Of a DNA stretch of 58,182 nt, positions 14,743-27,812 are shown piece after piece. Source of the DNA: Mycobacterium sp. UM_WGJ (GTDB lineage: Bacteria > Actinomycetota > Actinomycetes > Mycobacteriales > Mycobacteriaceae). Position 1 is the stretch's first letter. Every line of letters begins with the position of its first letter. Under the pieces are notes generated by a model. The model worked only from the letters and a program-made list of their open reading frames with translations. It was not told the DNA's origin and searched no databases. The translations under genes were made by a program, and so were the position numbers. The DNA lies in NCBI RefSeq assembly GCF_000455125.1, contig NZ_AUWR01000036.1, positions 1-58,182 of the forward strand, given 5' to 3'.

Positions 14743-15741
14743 TTGAGAGTTCTCACGGCCCTCAGCGGGCTGACCGGTGTCGTCGATCAGGCACGCGAGC
14801 TGCGCGACGCCGGCGTCGGCGGGGTCTTCACCTTCGAAGGTCCGCACGATGTGTTCGCACCGTTGACGTTGGCCGCCGGTGTGGGCGGCCTGGACCTGAT
14901 GACCAACGTCGCGATCGCCTTCCCACGCAATCCGATCCATTTGGCGCACCAGGCCAACGATCATCAGCTGCTCAGTGGCGGGCGATTCGTCCTGGGGCTG
15001 GGTACCCAAGTGCGTGCGCAGATCGAGAAGCGCTTCGGTGCGGACTTCGACCACCCGGTGGACCGCATGGTCGAGCTGGTCGCGGCGCTGCGGGCGATCT
15101 TCGAAGCCTGGAACACCGGCGCCCGCTTGGACTTTCGGGGTGACTACTATCGGCACACGCTGATGACGCCGACGTTCAGCCCCGGACCGAACCCGTACGG
15201 CCCGCCACCGATCTACGTCGGCGCGCTGGGACCACGGCTGACCCGTGCGGCCGCGACGCACGCCGACGGCCTGCTGGTGATGCCGTTCTCCACCAAGCGA
15301 TTCCTGCATGAGAGCACCATGTCCGCGGTGCGCGCAGGGCTTGCCCAATCCGGACGTCGCGCCGAGGATTTTGCGGTCGTGCCGGAAATCATCGTGGCCA
15401 CCGGCGCCACCGACGCCGAGCGGGAAGCCGCCGAAGCCGCTACCCGGATGTTGCTCGGCTTCTACGCATCGACTCCGGCGTATGCGCCGGTGCTGGCCGC
15501 GCACGGCTGGCAGGATCTGCAGCCCGAGCTCAACGCGCTGTCCAAGCAGGGCCACTGGGCGCAGATGGGTGCACGGATCACCGACGAGATCCTGCACACC
15601 ATCGCCGCATGCGGTACTCCGGCGCAGGTGGCCGCGCGAATCCGCGACCGGGTCGACGGAATCGCCGACACCGTCTGCGTTTACCAGGCTGCGCCCATCG
15701 CCCCGGCGGTCGTCGGGGCGATCGTCAGCGAGCTGGGCTGA
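14743..15741 (+). CDS. LLM-class F420-dependent oxidoreductase (TIGR03617-like)
   Basis: This 332-residue luciferase-like TIM-barrel protein resembles mycobacterial F420-dependent oxidoreductases: LSGGRFVLGLGTQVRAQIEK near residue 85 and PPPIYVGALGPRLTRAAATH near residue 155 match family positions. Coenzyme F420 rather than FMN is expected because actinobacteria use it with this class. The start is TTG 14743, with a weak GGAG 5 nt before it; no better ATG precedes the conserved N-terminal strand. It follows the alpha/beta hydrolase by 15 bp. The substrate is unknown. Confidence 0.82.
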   Translation: MRVLTALSGLTGVVDQARELRDAGVGGVFTFEGPHDVFAPLTLAAGVGGLDLMTNVAIAFPRNPIHLAHQANDHQLLSGGRFVLGLGTQVRAQIEKRFGADFDHPVDRMVELVAALRAIFEAWNTGARLDFRGDYYRHTLMTPTFSPGPNPYGPPPIYVGALGPRLTRAAATHADGLLVMPFSTKRFLHESTMSAVRAGLAQSGRRAEDFAVVPEIIVATGATDAEREAAEAATRMLLGFYASTPAYAPVLAAHGWQDLQPELNALSKQGHWAQMGARITDEILHTIAACGTPAQVAARIRDRVDGIADTVCVYQAAPIAPAVVGAIVSELG

Positions 15742-15755
15742 CGGGACAACCCGCT

Positions 15756-15770
15756 TAGCGCTGAGCGCTA
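15756..15770. terminator. Short palindrome at a convergent gene junction
   Basis: TAGCGCT (15756-15762) and AGCGCTA (15764-15770) form an exact inverted repeat around one G, in the 26-bp gap between convergent genes, overlapping the TAG stop of the leftward gene. The loop is too tight for a standard hairpin without opening inner pairs, so a terminator role is only possible. Confidence 0.3.
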
Positions 15771-16882
15771 GGGCGCCATGGTGACCCAGTCGGGGAATCC
15801 CGTCGGGTCATGCCGGCCCAGCACACCGTGCTCGTAGAGTCCCCAACCCTCGACCGGGGCGGCGTCGCCGTCGCGGCACACCGCGCGCCCCACGTGGTCG
15901 ATCATCCCGAAGCTGGTGCGCCCCAGGATGCCCGGATCGGTCATGTCATAGGTCAGGCGCTCGGTGAACTTCTCACCCTTCCACTCGCCGTGCAGCCAGT
16001 CGATGTCGCCGCCGTAGCCGCCGCCGACGTGAATGGGCACCGGCAGTTTGGATTCCACCTCGAACACCACTGGAGTGCCATCCGGGCGCGTGGCCTCGAT
16101 GGTGGCCCCGGTGGCGATGCGAGTGCCGGCGCGGTAGCGCGTGGAGATCCGTGGCCACCCCAACTGTTCGACACGGCCATCGCGCCAGACCCGGCTGCAG
16201 TCGTTGAGTGAACGGAAACCGTTGGGCTCCTCCTGGATGATCATCACCACCGCGAAGTCCTCGAACGCCATTGGCAGATACAGCCACCACATGCCATCGA
16301 ACGGCGGGTCGGCGGGCCGGCCCGCCGGTTCGCGTTCACCGACCGGGCGAATTCCCCAGGAGCGGTCGCGTGAGCCGATCCAGATCGCGGGGTCGACGGC
16401 GATCTCCTCGCCATCGATCACGATCTGCCCACTCCACGAGCCCAATTGAGCGAAGCGCTGCGCGTCCAGGGTCACCCGGTTGCCGGTCCGCAGGATGTGC
16501 CGCTGCTCCTGCACCGGGTCGAACAGCCCCTCCCAGCGCAGATCCAGCGCGATGCCCTCGGTCTCCTCCATCACCACCCGCAGAGAGCGCAGCGGATCGG
16601 TGACCTCGATGCGGTAAGCGCCGATCCGCTGATTGAGCCGATCTTGGTCGATGGCGTCGGACAGGTGCACCGCGGTCTGGGTGTCGCCGCGGCGTAGGAG
16701 CACGTAGGCGTCCTTGACACCGAGGTTGGGGTAGTAGCCGCACCCGGTGATCAAAAAGATGTCCCCGGTGCGGTCGTGGGCGTTGAGATAGCACCGGTCG
16801 TAGAAGTTGCGATCCGAGGAGCCCGGCCAGGCGAGCGGCTGTGGCAATTGGTGGATCGGGAATTCGTCGAGTGGCCCCAGCA

Positions 16883-16883
<1 letters not shown>
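15768..16883 (-). CDS. Conserved protein of unknown function, probably beta-rich (DUF7064/7065-like)
   Basis: This 371-residue protein has no membrane segment or signal peptide. It starts MLGPLDEFPIHQLPQPLAWP, and contains DRNFYDRCYLNAHDRTGD near residue 25 and a central SWGIRPVGERE motif. Alternating hydrophobic residues suggest a lipocalin-like or AttH-like beta structure; I believe mycobacterial relatives carry DUF7064/DUF7065 names, but this is from memory. Its ATG at 16883 overlaps the stop of the APH-type kinase by one base (TGATG), so the two are translationally coupled and probably act in one pathway. A longer upstream reading lies inside the kinase gene. Confidence 0.7.
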
Positions 16884-19366
<2,483 letters not shown>

Positions 19367-19370
<4 letters not shown>

Positions 19371-20365
19371 CCGGCACCAGGACGGTGCTGCGTATCGGCG
19401 TGCTCGGAGCAGCGCGGATCACCCCGGACGCACTGCTCAAACCGGCCGCCGCCAACCCTGAGGTCGTGGTGAGCGCAGTGGCCGCGCGCGACATCGGCCG
19501 GGCCCGGGCGTTCGCCGCGAAACACGGCATCGCCCGGGTGCATGACAGCTACAACGCACTGATCGCCGACCCCGAGGTCGACGCCATCTACAACCCGTTG
19601 CCGAACCACCTGCACGGCAGGTGGACACGCGCCGCACTGGACGCCGGCAAGCATGTGCTGTGCGAGAAGCCGTTCACCGCCAATGCCGAGGAAGCCCGCG
19701 AGGTGGCCGCGGCGGCCGCGGGCTCTGATCGGGTGGTCATGGAGGCCTTCCACTACCGCTACCACCCGATGACGGCGCGCATCGAAGAGATCATCGACTC
19801 GGGGGAGTTGGGCGAGCTGCGGCAGGTCGACACCGCGCTGAGTTTTCCGCTGCCCCGGTTCTCCGACATCCGCTATCACTACGCGCTGGCCGGCGGGGCG
19901 TTGATGGACGCGGGCTGTTATGCGGTGCACATGGCCCGCACCTTCGGCGGAGCTACCCCGGAAGTCGTTTCCGCGCAGGCGAAGTTGCGCGACCCGCTTG
20001 TCGACCGGGCCATGACGGCACAGCTGCGGTTTCCGGCCGGGCACACCGGCACCATCCGCTGCTCGCTGTGGTCATCGAACCTGCTGCAGATCAGCGCCCG
20101 GGTGATCGGCGAGCACGGCGAGCTGCGAGCGCTCAACCCGCTGATGCCGCAGTACTTCCACCGCTTGCGGGTCAGCTCGCCAAAGGGCAGGCGCGTCGAG
20201 CGATTCACCCACCGGGCGTCCTACGCCTACCAGCTCGACGCGTTCGCCGACGCGGTGTTGCGCGGCGTGCCGGTGCGCACCACTCCCGAGGACGCGATCG
20301 AGAACATGACCGTCATCGACGCGATCTATCAGGCTTCCGGTCTTCCGCTGCGAGAGCCGGGCTAA
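19367..20365 (+). CDS. Gfo/Idh/MocA-family oxidoreductase
   Basis: This 332-residue NAD(P)-dependent oxidoreductase has an N-terminal Rossmann fold (RIGVLGAARITPDALL, residues 6-21) and the family motif CEKPFTANAEEA, with Lys and Pro lining the active site. Substrates of the family are sugars, inositols and related polyols. It overlaps the deacetylase gene by 4 bp and is therefore its partner. The stop lies 20 bp from the convergent flavin-reductase gene with no obvious hairpin. Confidence 0.87.
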
Positions 20366-20385
20366 GCGCTGCTCGGGCCGTTCCG

Positions 20386-20874
20386 TCAGGCTTTGTGGCC
20401 CGGTTCGAGATCGTTGACGTCGGAAAGCGTCAGCAGGTCATCGTCGCTCTGGGCGGCATATCCGGCCACCGGGTCCAGCAGGTAGCCCATGTGGTCGCCG
20501 AGGTCGATCCGGCGCAGCGTCTTGCCGACGAACCAGGCCGGCGCATGGTCGAGGATTGGCATTCCCGCGGGACCGCTGTGCCAGGCGCAGCGCTCGAACT
20601 TGTCGATGTCGTCGCCGGTCTGACCGCCGAACAGCCGGGCCAGCTCGATGTCGCGGCGTGCCAGGACGTGAACGGCCAAGTGCTCGGACTCGGCAGCCAC
20701 CTCGAAGGTGTGGTTGCGCTTGGACATGCCGACCAGAAATCGCGGCGGCTCGATGCTGGCCTGGGTGGCGAACCCGACCAGACACCCCGAGGCGCGCTGA
20801 TCGGTCGCCGTGGTCACCACGAACATCGTGTAGTCCAGCATGGCGACCAGCTGCTGGAATGACTCGTCTGGCAT
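20386..20874 (-). CDS. Flavin reductase-like FMN-binding protein
   Basis: The 162 residues fit the flavin-reductase-like split-barrel fold (MLDYTMFVVTTATDQRASG, then CLVGFATQASIEPPRFLVGM, then SKRNHTF). These proteins bind FMN and reduce free flavin with NAD(P)H, often to supply a two-component monooxygenase. No oxygenase partner is adjacent. It is downstream of nuoN on the same strand with a 39-bp gap, so it may be read from the nuo transcript at low level or from its own promoter. Confidence 0.82.
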   Translation of the reverse strand: MPDESFQQLVAMLDYTMFVVTTATDQRASGCLVGFATQASIEPPRFLVGMSKRNHTFEVAAESEHLAVHVLARRDIELARLFGGQTGDDIDKFERCAWHSGPAGMPILDHAPAWFVGKTLRRIDLGDHMGYLLDPVAGYAAQSDDDLLTLSDVNDLEPGHKA

Positions 20875-20887
20875 CTCTCCATGTGTA

Positions 20888-20903
20888 CCCGCTGCACGGC
20901 GGG
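20888..20903 (-). terminator. Weak GC hairpin after nuoN
   Basis: CCCGC (20888-20892) and GCGGG (20899-20903) can pair around a 6-nt loop in the 39-bp gap after nuoN. With only 5 bp it may slow transcription at the end of the nuo operon but would not be a strong terminator. Confidence 0.3.
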
Positions 20904-20913
20904 CATGTTGCGC

Positions 20914-22515
20914 TTACTGCGCGAATTGGGTTGCGGCGTCCACCAGGTCGAGCAGCGGCTGCGGCAGCACCCCTAGCAGCACGGTGATCGCGGCACACAG
21001 CGCGATGGCTGCCTTGCTCCACACGCTGGGCAGCACCAGTTGCGGTGGGTCGGCGGGGGAGTCGGTGAAGAACATCAACACGATCACCCGGACGTAGAAG
21101 TAGGCGGCGACACCGCTGGCGATCACGCCGACCACCACCAGTGGTGCCGCACCGCCCTCGGCAGCGGCCTTGAACACCGCGAACTTGCTGATGAAACCAC
21201 TGGTCAGCGGGATGCCGGCGAACGCCAGCAGGAACATCGAAAACAGTAGGCCCACAACGGGGTAGCGCCGGCCCAAACCGGCCCACCGAGACATGTCGAG
21301 CTCTTCCTCGCCGCTGGAGCCGCGGATCAGGTTCACCACCGCGAAGGCACCCACCGTGGAGAAGCTGTAGGCGACCAGATAGAACAGCGTGGCGGAGATG
21401 CCGGCCGGGATCGCCGACAGCACACCGGTCAGCACAAAGCCCGCGTGGGCGACCGAGGAGTAGGCCAGCATCCGCTTGACCTCGGTCTGGGTGATCGCCG
21501 CGATGGTGGCGACCACCATGGTCAGCACCGCGATCAGCCACAGCAGCGGCCGCCAGTGGTCATGCAGCGCAGGCAGTGCGACGTAGAGGATCCGCAGCAT
21601 CGCCCCGAACGCGGCGACCTTGGTGGCCGCCGCCATGAAGCCGGTGATCGGCGTCGGCGCCCCGACGTAGACGTCGGGAACCCACGAATGGAATGGCACC
21701 GCGCCGACTTTGAAGAACAAGCCCACCAGCAGCAGCCCAGCCCCGATCAGCGCCAGCGGGTCGCTGCTGTGGGCGAACAACTGCTCACCGATGTCCGGCA
21801 GCGTCAGCACCCCGGTGGCGCCGTAGAGCAGCGCGGCGCCGAACAGGAACAGCGCCGAAGAGAAGGCGCCCAGCAGAAAGTACTTCAGCGCCGCTTCCTG
21901 CGAGAGCAGACGGCGGTAGCGGGCCAGCCCGCACAGCAGGTAGAGGGGCAGTGAGAGCACTTCCAGCGCCACGAACATGGTGACCAGGTCGTTGGCGGCG
22001 GTGAACACCATCATGCCGCCGGCGGCAAGCACGGTCAGCGGGAATACCTCGGTCTGAGCCACCCCGGCTCGCGCCGCGTCGAGTTCGGCGACGCTGTCCG
22101 GCACTGCCGACGCCTGCGGAGTGAACGCGTCCAGGCCCGCACGTGCCGGGGCTGCGGGGGCTGTCGCCGCTCCCGGACCTTCGGGAACTCCGGCACCGAT
22201 ATTGCGCTCGGAGATAAACAGCACGGCCATGATCCCGACCAGCACGATGGTGCCCTGCAGCACCAGTGCGGGCGCGTCGACGGCCAGCGCGCCCAGGACC
22301 GCGATGCGGCCACCGGTCGGCAGATCACGGCCCACCACGACGATCGCGGCGAACGTCGCGACTAAACCGCCGACAGCGAGCAGGACCTGCATTACGTAGC
22401 GCGCTCGGCGCGCAATGAACGCCTCGAAGAGCACACCCGTCACCGCAGTGCCGAAAACGATCAGCAGGGGCAGGACAAGGCTGTATTCGACGGATGGGAT
22501 AGGCATGCCCGCCAT
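20914..22515 (-). CDS. nuoN: NADH-quinone oxidoreductase subunit N
   Basis: This 533-residue polytopic membrane protein, about 14 hydrophobic segments, is one of the three antiporter-like, proton-pumping subunits of complex I. It begins VEYSLVLPLLIVFGTAV after the short MAGMPIPS lead and contains the family stretch PFHSWVPDVYVGAPTPITG. A Pro/Ala-rich cytoplasmic loop (about residues 105-140) is an actinobacterial insertion. It starts 2 bp after the nuoM stop and is the last gene of the operon. Confidence 0.95.
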   Translation of the reverse strand: MAGMPIPSVEYSLVLPLLIVFGTAVTGVLFEAFIARRARYVMQVLLAVGGLVATFAAIVVVGRDLPTGGRIAVLGALAVDAPALVLQGTIVLVGIMAVLFISERNIGAGVPEGPGAATAPAAPARAGLDAFTPQASAVPDSVAELDAARAGVAQTEVFPLTVLAAGGMMVFTAANDLVTMFVALEVLSLPLYLLCGLARYRRLLSQEAALKYFLLGAFSSALFLFGAALLYGATGVLTLPDIGEQLFAHSSDPLALIGAGLLLVGLFFKVGAVPFHSWVPDVYVGAPTPITGFMAAATKVAAFGAMLRILYVALPALHDHWRPLLWLIAVLTMVVATIAAITQTEVKRMLAYSSVAHAGFVLTGVLSAIPAGISATLFYLVAYSFSTVGAFAVVNLIRGSSGEEELDMSRWAGLGRRYPVVGLLFSMFLLAFAGIPLTSGFISKFAVFKAAAEGGAAPLVVVGVIASGVAAYFYVRVIVLMFFTDSPADPPQLVLPSVWSKAAIALCAAITVLLGVLPQPLLDLVDAATQFAQ

Positions 22516-22517
22516 GG

Positions 22518-24143
22518 TCAGTGCGCCCCCTCAGCGGTCAGTGGTGCCGGATCGGTCTCACCGATCGTGGTCAAGGTGTGCGCGACACCCGGATTGATGA
22601 TGTCCAGCGCGGGTTTGGGGTAGAAGCCGAGGAACAGCAGCAGCGCGATCAACGGCGTGACGACCAGCAACTCCCGCGGCACCAGATCGCGGATGCGCTC
22701 ATTGCCCGCCGTGACCGGGCCGGTCATCACCCGCTGATACAGCCACAACATGTAGATCGAGGACAACACCAGCGCCGTGGAGCCGACCGCCGCCGCCACC
22801 CAGTACCGGTTGAACGTGCCGACCAAGACCAGGAACTCGCTGATGAACGGGGCCAGACCGGGCAGCGACAGGGTGGCCATCGCGGCGACCATGAAGGTGC
22901 CGGCCATCACCGGCGCCACCTTCTGCACGCCGCCGTAGTCCGAAATCGCCCGGGCACCGTCGCGCCGGGACACCAGGAACCCGGCGATCAGGAACAGTGC
23001 CGCCGTCGACAAGCCGTGGTTGAGCATGTACAACGTCGAACCGCTCTGCCCCTGGCTGGTCATGACGAAGATGCCCAAGATGATGAAGCCGAAGTGCGAG
23101 ATCGAGGTGTAGGCGATCAAGCGCATCATGTCGCGCTGGCCGATCGCCACCATGGCCCCGTAGACCACGCCGATGACCGCCAGCACGATGATGACCGGAC
23201 GGAAATATGTTGAGGCGTCGGGGAAGAGCTGCAGGCAGTACCGCAACATCCCGAAGGTCCCCACCTTGTCCATCACCGCCATCATCAGCACGGCAGTGGC
23301 CGGGGTGGATTCCACGGCGGCATCGGGCAGCCACCGGTGCAGTGGCCACAGCGGGGCTTTGACCGCGAAGGCGAACATGAAGCCGGCGAAGAGCAGCTTG
23401 AGTACACCCGGATCCACCGTCGTGGTCGCCGGGGAGAAGATCGAGACCAGTTCACGGAAGTCGAAGGTGCCGCCGGAGGCGCCTTCGCCGGAACTCACCA
23501 CGTACACCCCGATCACCGCGGCCAGCATGATCAGACCGCCGAACAGGTTGTACAGCAGGAACTTCAGGGCCGCTTGGGAACGCTTGGCGCCATTCCCGAA
23601 ACCGCCGATCATGAAGTACATCGGGATGAGCATCGCTTCGAAGAACACGTAGAACAGCAGCACATCCAGCGAGACCAGCGAGATCAACACCATCGCCTCG
23701 ACGGTCAGGGTCAGCGCGGCGAACGCGTGCGGGCCGCGGGCTGACGAGCGCAAGCGCAGCGCAGCCGGGCGCTGGGGGTCGTTGGCATCGGCACCGTTCT
23801 GATCGGCCCGTTCGCCGTCGTTCCAGCCGGCCAACATCAGCAACGGCACCAGTCCGGCGGTCAACAACGCCAGGATCACCGCGATACCGTCCACTCCGAG
23901 CGTGTAGCTCGCGCCGAATGCCGGTATCCAGGAGTGCGACTCGACGAACTGGTAGGGGGCGGCCACCGGGGTCGTGTCGAAGCCGACGGTGACCACGATC
24001 GCGATCGCCAGCGTCGCCAGGCTCACCAGCAGGGCGGTCCACTTCGCCAGTGCTGCCGCTCGGGCCGGCAACACGATGACCAATCCGGCGCCGACCAGCG
24101 GTACCAACCACAGCAGGCTCAGCCAGGGCACGTTGTTGTTCAC
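22518..24143 (-). CDS. nuoM: NADH-quinone oxidoreductase subunit M
   Basis: This 541-residue membrane subunit of complex I pumps protons as an antiporter-like channel. [18 protein letters not shown] is the family's conserved loop, with Lys and Glu residues of the proton path nearby. A charged loop near residue 120 ([18 protein letters not shown]) is species-variable. Its GTG start overlaps the nuoL stop by 4 bp (GTGA), and nuoN follows after 2 bp. Confidence 0.95.
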   Translation of the reverse strand: MNNNVPWLSLLWLVPLVGAGLVIVLPARAAALAKWTALLVSLATLAIAIVVTVGFDTTPVAAPYQFVESHSWIPAFGASYTLGVDGIAVILALLTAGLVPLLMLAGWNDGERADQNGADANDPQRPAALRLRSSARGPHAFAALTLTVEAMVLISLVSLDVLLFYVFFEAMLIPMYFMIGGFGNGAKRSQAALKFLLYNLFGGLIMLAAVIGVYVVSSGEGASGGTFDFRELVSIFSPATTTVDPGVLKLLFAGFMFAFAVKAPLWPLHRWLPDAAVESTPATAVLMMAVMDKVGTFGMLRYCLQLFPDASTYFRPVIIVLAVIGVVYGAMVAIGQRDMMRLIAYTSISHFGFIILGIFVMTSQGQSGSTLYMLNHGLSTAALFLIAGFLVSRRDGARAISDYGGVQKVAPVMAGTFMVAAMATLSLPGLAPFISEFLVLVGTFNRYWVAAAVGSTALVLSSIYMLWLYQRVMTGPVTAGNERIRDLVPRELLVVTPLIALLLFLGFYPKPALDIINPGVAHTLTTIGETDPAPLTAEGAH

Positions 24144-26074
24144 AGCTGCACCGCCAGCACGAGTGCGACGACCAGGACCGTACCGGCCAGCATGGTCAGC
24201 GCGTAGGAGCGCACGAAACCGGTCTGCAGGCGCCGCACCAGGTATGACGCGATCGCAACCAGGCCGGCTGTCATGTTGACCGAGCCATCAACCACCCGGT
24301 CGTCGACGCCGACCAGGCCTTGTGCCAGTCGGTTACCCGGACGCATGAGCACCTCCTCGTTGAAGGCATCGCCGTAGAGATACTTGCGGGCCGCCACCGT
24401 CAGCGCCGACACGTCGGTGGGCGCGGTGATCGGTATCGGCTTGCGGCCGTACATGTTGAAGGCCACGGCGACACCGAGTAGGACAACTCCGAGGGTGATC
24501 GCGCCGGTGAGCCAGGCCGGGATGGCGTGCGCGTGCTCGGCAACCGGCGCTACCCGGGTGACCACCGGCTCCAGCCAGTGCTCCAGGCGCCCGCCGATGG
24601 CCAGCGCGGCGCCGGCGAACACAGCGCCCAGAGCCAGCACGATCATCGGCCAGGTCATCACCCGCGGGGATTCGTGCGGGTGCTGCAGCACGCGGTCCGC
24701 ACTCACCTCGCTCTCATCGGCGGCCCAGCGGCGCTCGCCGCCGAACGTCATCAGCATCACCCGGGTCATGTAGAAGGCGGTGATGCTGGCGCCCAGGATG
24801 GTGACCGCCCCCAGCACCCAGCCGCGGGTGCCGCCGGATGCCAACGCGGCCTCGATGATGGCGTCCTTGGACCAGTAGCCGGCGAACGGCGGCACCCCGA
24901 TGATCGCGAGATAACACAGTCCGAACGTCGCGAACGTCACCGGCATGAAGCTGCGCAGGGCGCCGTAGCGGCGCATGTCCTGTTCGTCGTTCATCCCGTG
25001 CATCACCGACCCCGAGCCCAGGAACAGCCCGGCCTTGAAGAAGCCGTGGGTAAGCAGGTGCATGATCGCCACCGCGTAGCCGGCCGGGCCCAGGCCGGCG
25101 GCCAGCACCATGTAGCCGATCTGGCTGACCGTGGAGGCGGCCAGTGCCCGCTTTATGTCGTCGTTGGCGCAGCCGATGATCGCGCCGAACAGCAGCGTGA
25201 GGGCACCGACCACGACCACCGCCAGCCGGGCGTCGGGGGACAGATCGAACACCGGTCCGGACCGCACGATCAGGTAGACACCGGCGGTCACCATGGTGGC
25301 GGCGTGGATCAGGGCCGACACCGGGGTCGGGCCTTCCATGGCGTCGAACAACCAGGCCTGCAGCGGGACCTGCGCGGATTTGGCGCAGGCACCCACTAAC
25401 AGCAGCAGGCCGATCGCGGTGGTCAGGCCGCTGGGGCCGGCGTCGCCGACCGCGCCGAACAGCCCGTCGTAGGACAGCGTGCCGAATCCGGCGAACATCA
25501 CGAACATGGCCAGCGACAACCCGATGTCGCCGACCCGGTTGGACACGAACGCCTTCTTGCCCGCCGCGGCCGCCACCGGCTTGGCGTACCAGAAGCCGAT
25601 CAGCAGGTAGGACGCCAGGCCGACGCCTTCCCAGCCGACGTAGAGGCCCAGGTAGTTGTCGGCCACGACCAGCAACAGCATCGCCGCGACGAACAGGTTG
25701 AGGTAGGCGAAAAACCGTCGCCGGTCCGGGTCGTGCTTCATGTAGCCGGTTGAGTAGATGTGGATCAATGCGCCGACGCCGCTGATCAGCAGCACGAAGC
25801 AGATCGACAGCTGGTCGATCAGTATCCCGAAATCGACCTGCAGGGCACCGACCGGCACCCAGCTGAACAGGTGCGTGTGAAGCGCCCGGTCCTCGCCGTC
25901 GCGGCCGAGCATGTCGGCCAGCAGGGCCAGGCCGATCCCGAACGAGCCGAGCACCGTGGCGCAGGCCAGTAGGTGTCCCCACCGATCGGTGCGGCGCCCG
26001 CCGAGTAACAGGATCAGGGCACCGGCCGTCGGAAGGGCCACCAGCAGCCAGCTCAGCTGGCTCAGATTCGTCAT
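24140..26074 (-). CDS. nuoL: NADH-quinone oxidoreductase subunit L
   Basis: This 644-residue subunit is the distal antiporter-like pump of complex I, with about 16 membrane segments and a long amphipathic lateral helix expected near the C-terminus. Family sequences include [19 protein letters not shown] and [20 protein letters not shown]. The start is ATG 26074 ([10 protein letters not shown]), preceded by GGGGAG 4 nt away; a TTG 4 codons earlier would overlap that site. It begins 15 bp after nuoK. Confidence 0.95.
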   Translation of the reverse strand: MTNLSQLSWLLVALPTAGALILLLGGRRTDRWGHLLACATVLGSFGIGLALLADMLGRDGEDRALHTHLFSWVPVGALQVDFGILIDQLSICFVLLISGVGALIHIYSTGYMKHDPDRRRFFAYLNLFVAAMLLLVVADNYLGLYVGWEGVGLASYLLIGFWYAKPVAAAAGKKAFVSNRVGDIGLSLAMFVMFAGFGTLSYDGLFGAVGDAGPSGLTTAIGLLLLVGACAKSAQVPLQAWLFDAMEGPTPVSALIHAATMVTAGVYLIVRSGPVFDLSPDARLAVVVVGALTLLFGAIIGCANDDIKRALAASTVSQIGYMVLAAGLGPAGYAVAIMHLLTHGFFKAGLFLGSGSVMHGMNDEQDMRRYGALRSFMPVTFATFGLCYLAIIGVPPFAGYWSKDAIIEAALASGGTRGWVLGAVTILGASITAFYMTRVMLMTFGGERRWAADESEVSADRVLQHPHESPRVMTWPMIVLALGAVFAGAALAIGGRLEHWLEPVVTRVAPVAEHAHAIPAWLTGAITLGVVLLGVAVAFNMYGRKPIPITAPTDVSALTVAARKYLYGDAFNEEVLMRPGNRLAQGLVGVDDRVVDGSVNMTAGLVAIASYLVRRLQTGFVRSYALTMLAGTVLVVALVLAVQL

Positions 26075-26089
26075 AGAGCTCCCCAACTC

Positions 26090-26389
26090 CTAGCCGCGCA
26101 GTAGGTTCGCGTCGTCGACCGAGGCGGATCGCCGGGCCCGGAAGATCGTCATGATGATGGCCAGGCCGATCACCACCTCGCAGGCGGCGACGACCATGGT
26201 GAAGAACGCGACCATCTGGCCGTCGAGCTGGGAGTGCAGCCGGGCGAAGGTGACGAACGCCAGGTTGGCGGCGTTGAGCATCAGCTCGACGCACATGAAC
26301 ATCACCAGTGCGTTGCGCCGCAACAGCACTCCGGTGGCGCCGATGGTGAACAGCATCGCCGACAGGTACAGGTAGTTCTCCGGATTCAC
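26090..26389 (-). CDS. nuoK: NADH-quinone oxidoreductase subunit K
   Basis: This small membrane subunit has 99 residues and three hydrophobic helices with conserved Glu residues in the second and third, which form part of the proton channel. [20 protein letters not shown] is the usual start of the family. It starts with GTG and overlaps the nuoJ stop by 4 bp (GTGA). Confidence 0.95.
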   Translation of the reverse strand: MNPENYLYLSAMLFTIGATGVLLRRNALVMFMCVELMLNAANLAFVTFARLHSQLDGQMVAFFTMVVAACEVVIGLAIIMTIFRARRSASVDDANLLRG

Positions 26390-27243
26390 TGGTCCGATTC
26401 CTCCCCGTTGGCCGCGGCGGTGCTGATGCGCCGCTCCTCAGCATCGCTCCGCTGTGCACCGTCGGCGGCGGCGGCGTTGCCGGTGGAACCGACCCAGCGG
26501 TGCGTTAAGGTGTCCGACACCGACAACTCGGAGTAGGTCCCGTCGGGTAGTCGTGCGGCGATGTCGACAGCGTTGTGGCGGGCGTACACCCCGGGCGTGG
26601 GCAGCGGGGTGGCCCGCCGGCCGGATTGGAAACGCTGGATGGACAGCTCCCGCTGCGTCATTCGCGGCTGCAGTCGTTCGCGGTGCGTCAGCACCATGGC
26701 GGCGAGCACCGCGGTGATCAGCAACGCACTGGTGAGCTCGAACGCCCACAGGTAGCGGGTGAAGATCAGCGCCGCCAGTCCCTCGACATTGTGCTGGCCC
26801 AGGTCCGCCGAGCCGGTGCCCGTCGCGGCGGGCGTGCCAATGCTTCGCAGGTGCGTTGTGGCGCTGCCGATTCCGGCGATCAGCAGCATTCCGAAACCGA
26901 TGCCGGCGAGCGTGGCGCCGACTCGCTGGCCGCGCAGGGTCTCCACCAGAGACTCGGCGGAGTCGACACCGATCAGCATCATCACGAACAGGAACAGCAT
27001 CATCACCGCGCCGGTGTAGACGACGATCTGCACCACGCCCAGGAACATGGCGTCTTGCACGAAGTAGAACACCGCCAGGATCAACATCGTCATCGCCAGA
27101 AACAGCGCCGAGTAGACCGCCTTCGCGGCGGTGACGACGCCGATGGCACCGATGACCGCGATGACGCCCAGGACCCAGAACACGACCGCTTCCCCGGTCG
27201 AGGTGCGGACGACGATATCGGCGGCGAGCAGTGTGGTGCCCAT
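26386..27243 (-). CDS. nuoJ: NADH-quinone oxidoreductase subunit J
   Basis: This 285-residue subunit has five hydrophobic helices in the first two thirds, including the conserved [20 protein letters not shown]-like helix. The C-terminal 70-90 residues are a soluble, basic then acidic tail (ending [10 protein letters not shown]) typical of mycobacteria and absent from the E. coli protein. It overlaps nuoI by one base and nuoK by four. Confidence 0.94.
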   Translation of the reverse strand: MGTTLLAADIVVRTSTGEAVVFWVLGVIAVIGAIGVVTAAKAVYSALFLAMTMLILAVFYFVQDAMFLGVVQIVVYTGAVMMLFLFVMMLIGVDSAESLVETLRGQRVGATLAGIGFGMLLIAGIGSATTHLRSIGTPAATGTGSADLGQHNVEGLAALIFTRYLWAFELTSALLITAVLAAMVLTHRERLQPRMTQRELSIQRFQSGRRATPLPTPGVYARHNAVDIAARLPDGTYSELSVSDTLTHRWVGSTGNAAAADGAQRSDAEERRISTAAANGEESDQ

Positions 27244-27812
27244 CAGGCTTTACCCTGCTTGACTCGGTTCAGCATCACGAACAGGTCTGGCTCGGCATCG
27301 AGCCCGGCCGGGCTGACCCGGCCCAAGTAGTAGTCCTTTTCGGTGGCGCCGGGCGGCATCGCGTGCGGCGGCGCGACCATGCCCGGTTCCAGGGGCGCCA
27401 GTAGCTGGTCGCGTTCCCAGATCAGGTCGGCGCGGTTGTCGGCGGCCATCTCGTAGTTGTTGGTCATGGTCAGCGCGCGGGTGGGGCAGGCCTCGATGCA
27501 CAGTCCGCAGCCGATGCAGCGCAGGTAGTTGATCTGGTAGACGCGCCCGTAGCGTTCGCCGGGGGAGAAGCGTTCCTCGTCGGTGTTGTCCGCGGCTTCC
27601 ACGTAGATGGCGTCGGCTGGGCAGGCCCACGCGCACAATTCGCAGCCGATGCACTTCTCCAGCCCGTCCGGGTGCCGGTTGAGTTGGTGACGGCCGTGAT
27701 AGCGCGGCGCCGTGGGCTTCTTGCGCTCGGGGTAGCCATCGTTGATCGGCCGCTTGAACATCGTCTTCCAGGTGACGCCGAACCCGGCCAGGGCGTCTCT
27801 CAAGCTAGCCAT
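27243..27812 (-). CDS. nuoI: NADH-quinone oxidoreductase subunit I (2[4Fe-4S])
   Basis: This 189-residue ferredoxin-type subunit carries iron-sulfur clusters N6a and N6b. Two CxxCxxCxxxCP motifs are complete: Cys 54, 57, 60, 64 and Cys 99, 102, 105, 109, each set with the usual swap of the fourth Cys. The N-terminal amphipathic region ([16 protein letters not shown]) anchors it to the membrane arm. The ATG at 27812 overlaps the end of nuoH by 8 bp. Confidence 0.96.
   Translation of the reverse strand: MASLRDALAGFGVTWKTMFKRPINDGYPERKKPTAPRYHGRHQLNRHPDGLEKCIGCELCAWACPADAIYVEAADNTDEERFSPGERYGRVYQINYLRCIGCGLCIEACPTRALTMTNNYEMAADNRADLIWERDQLLAPLEPGMVAPPHAMPPGATEKDYYLGRVSPAGLDAEPDLFVMLNRVKQGKA

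Noticed and set aside
24527-25399. Open frame opposite nuoL, rich in His and Gln
   Set aside because: nuoL is an intact complex I gene here; the composition of the plus frame is typical of reverse-complement membrane protein codons.
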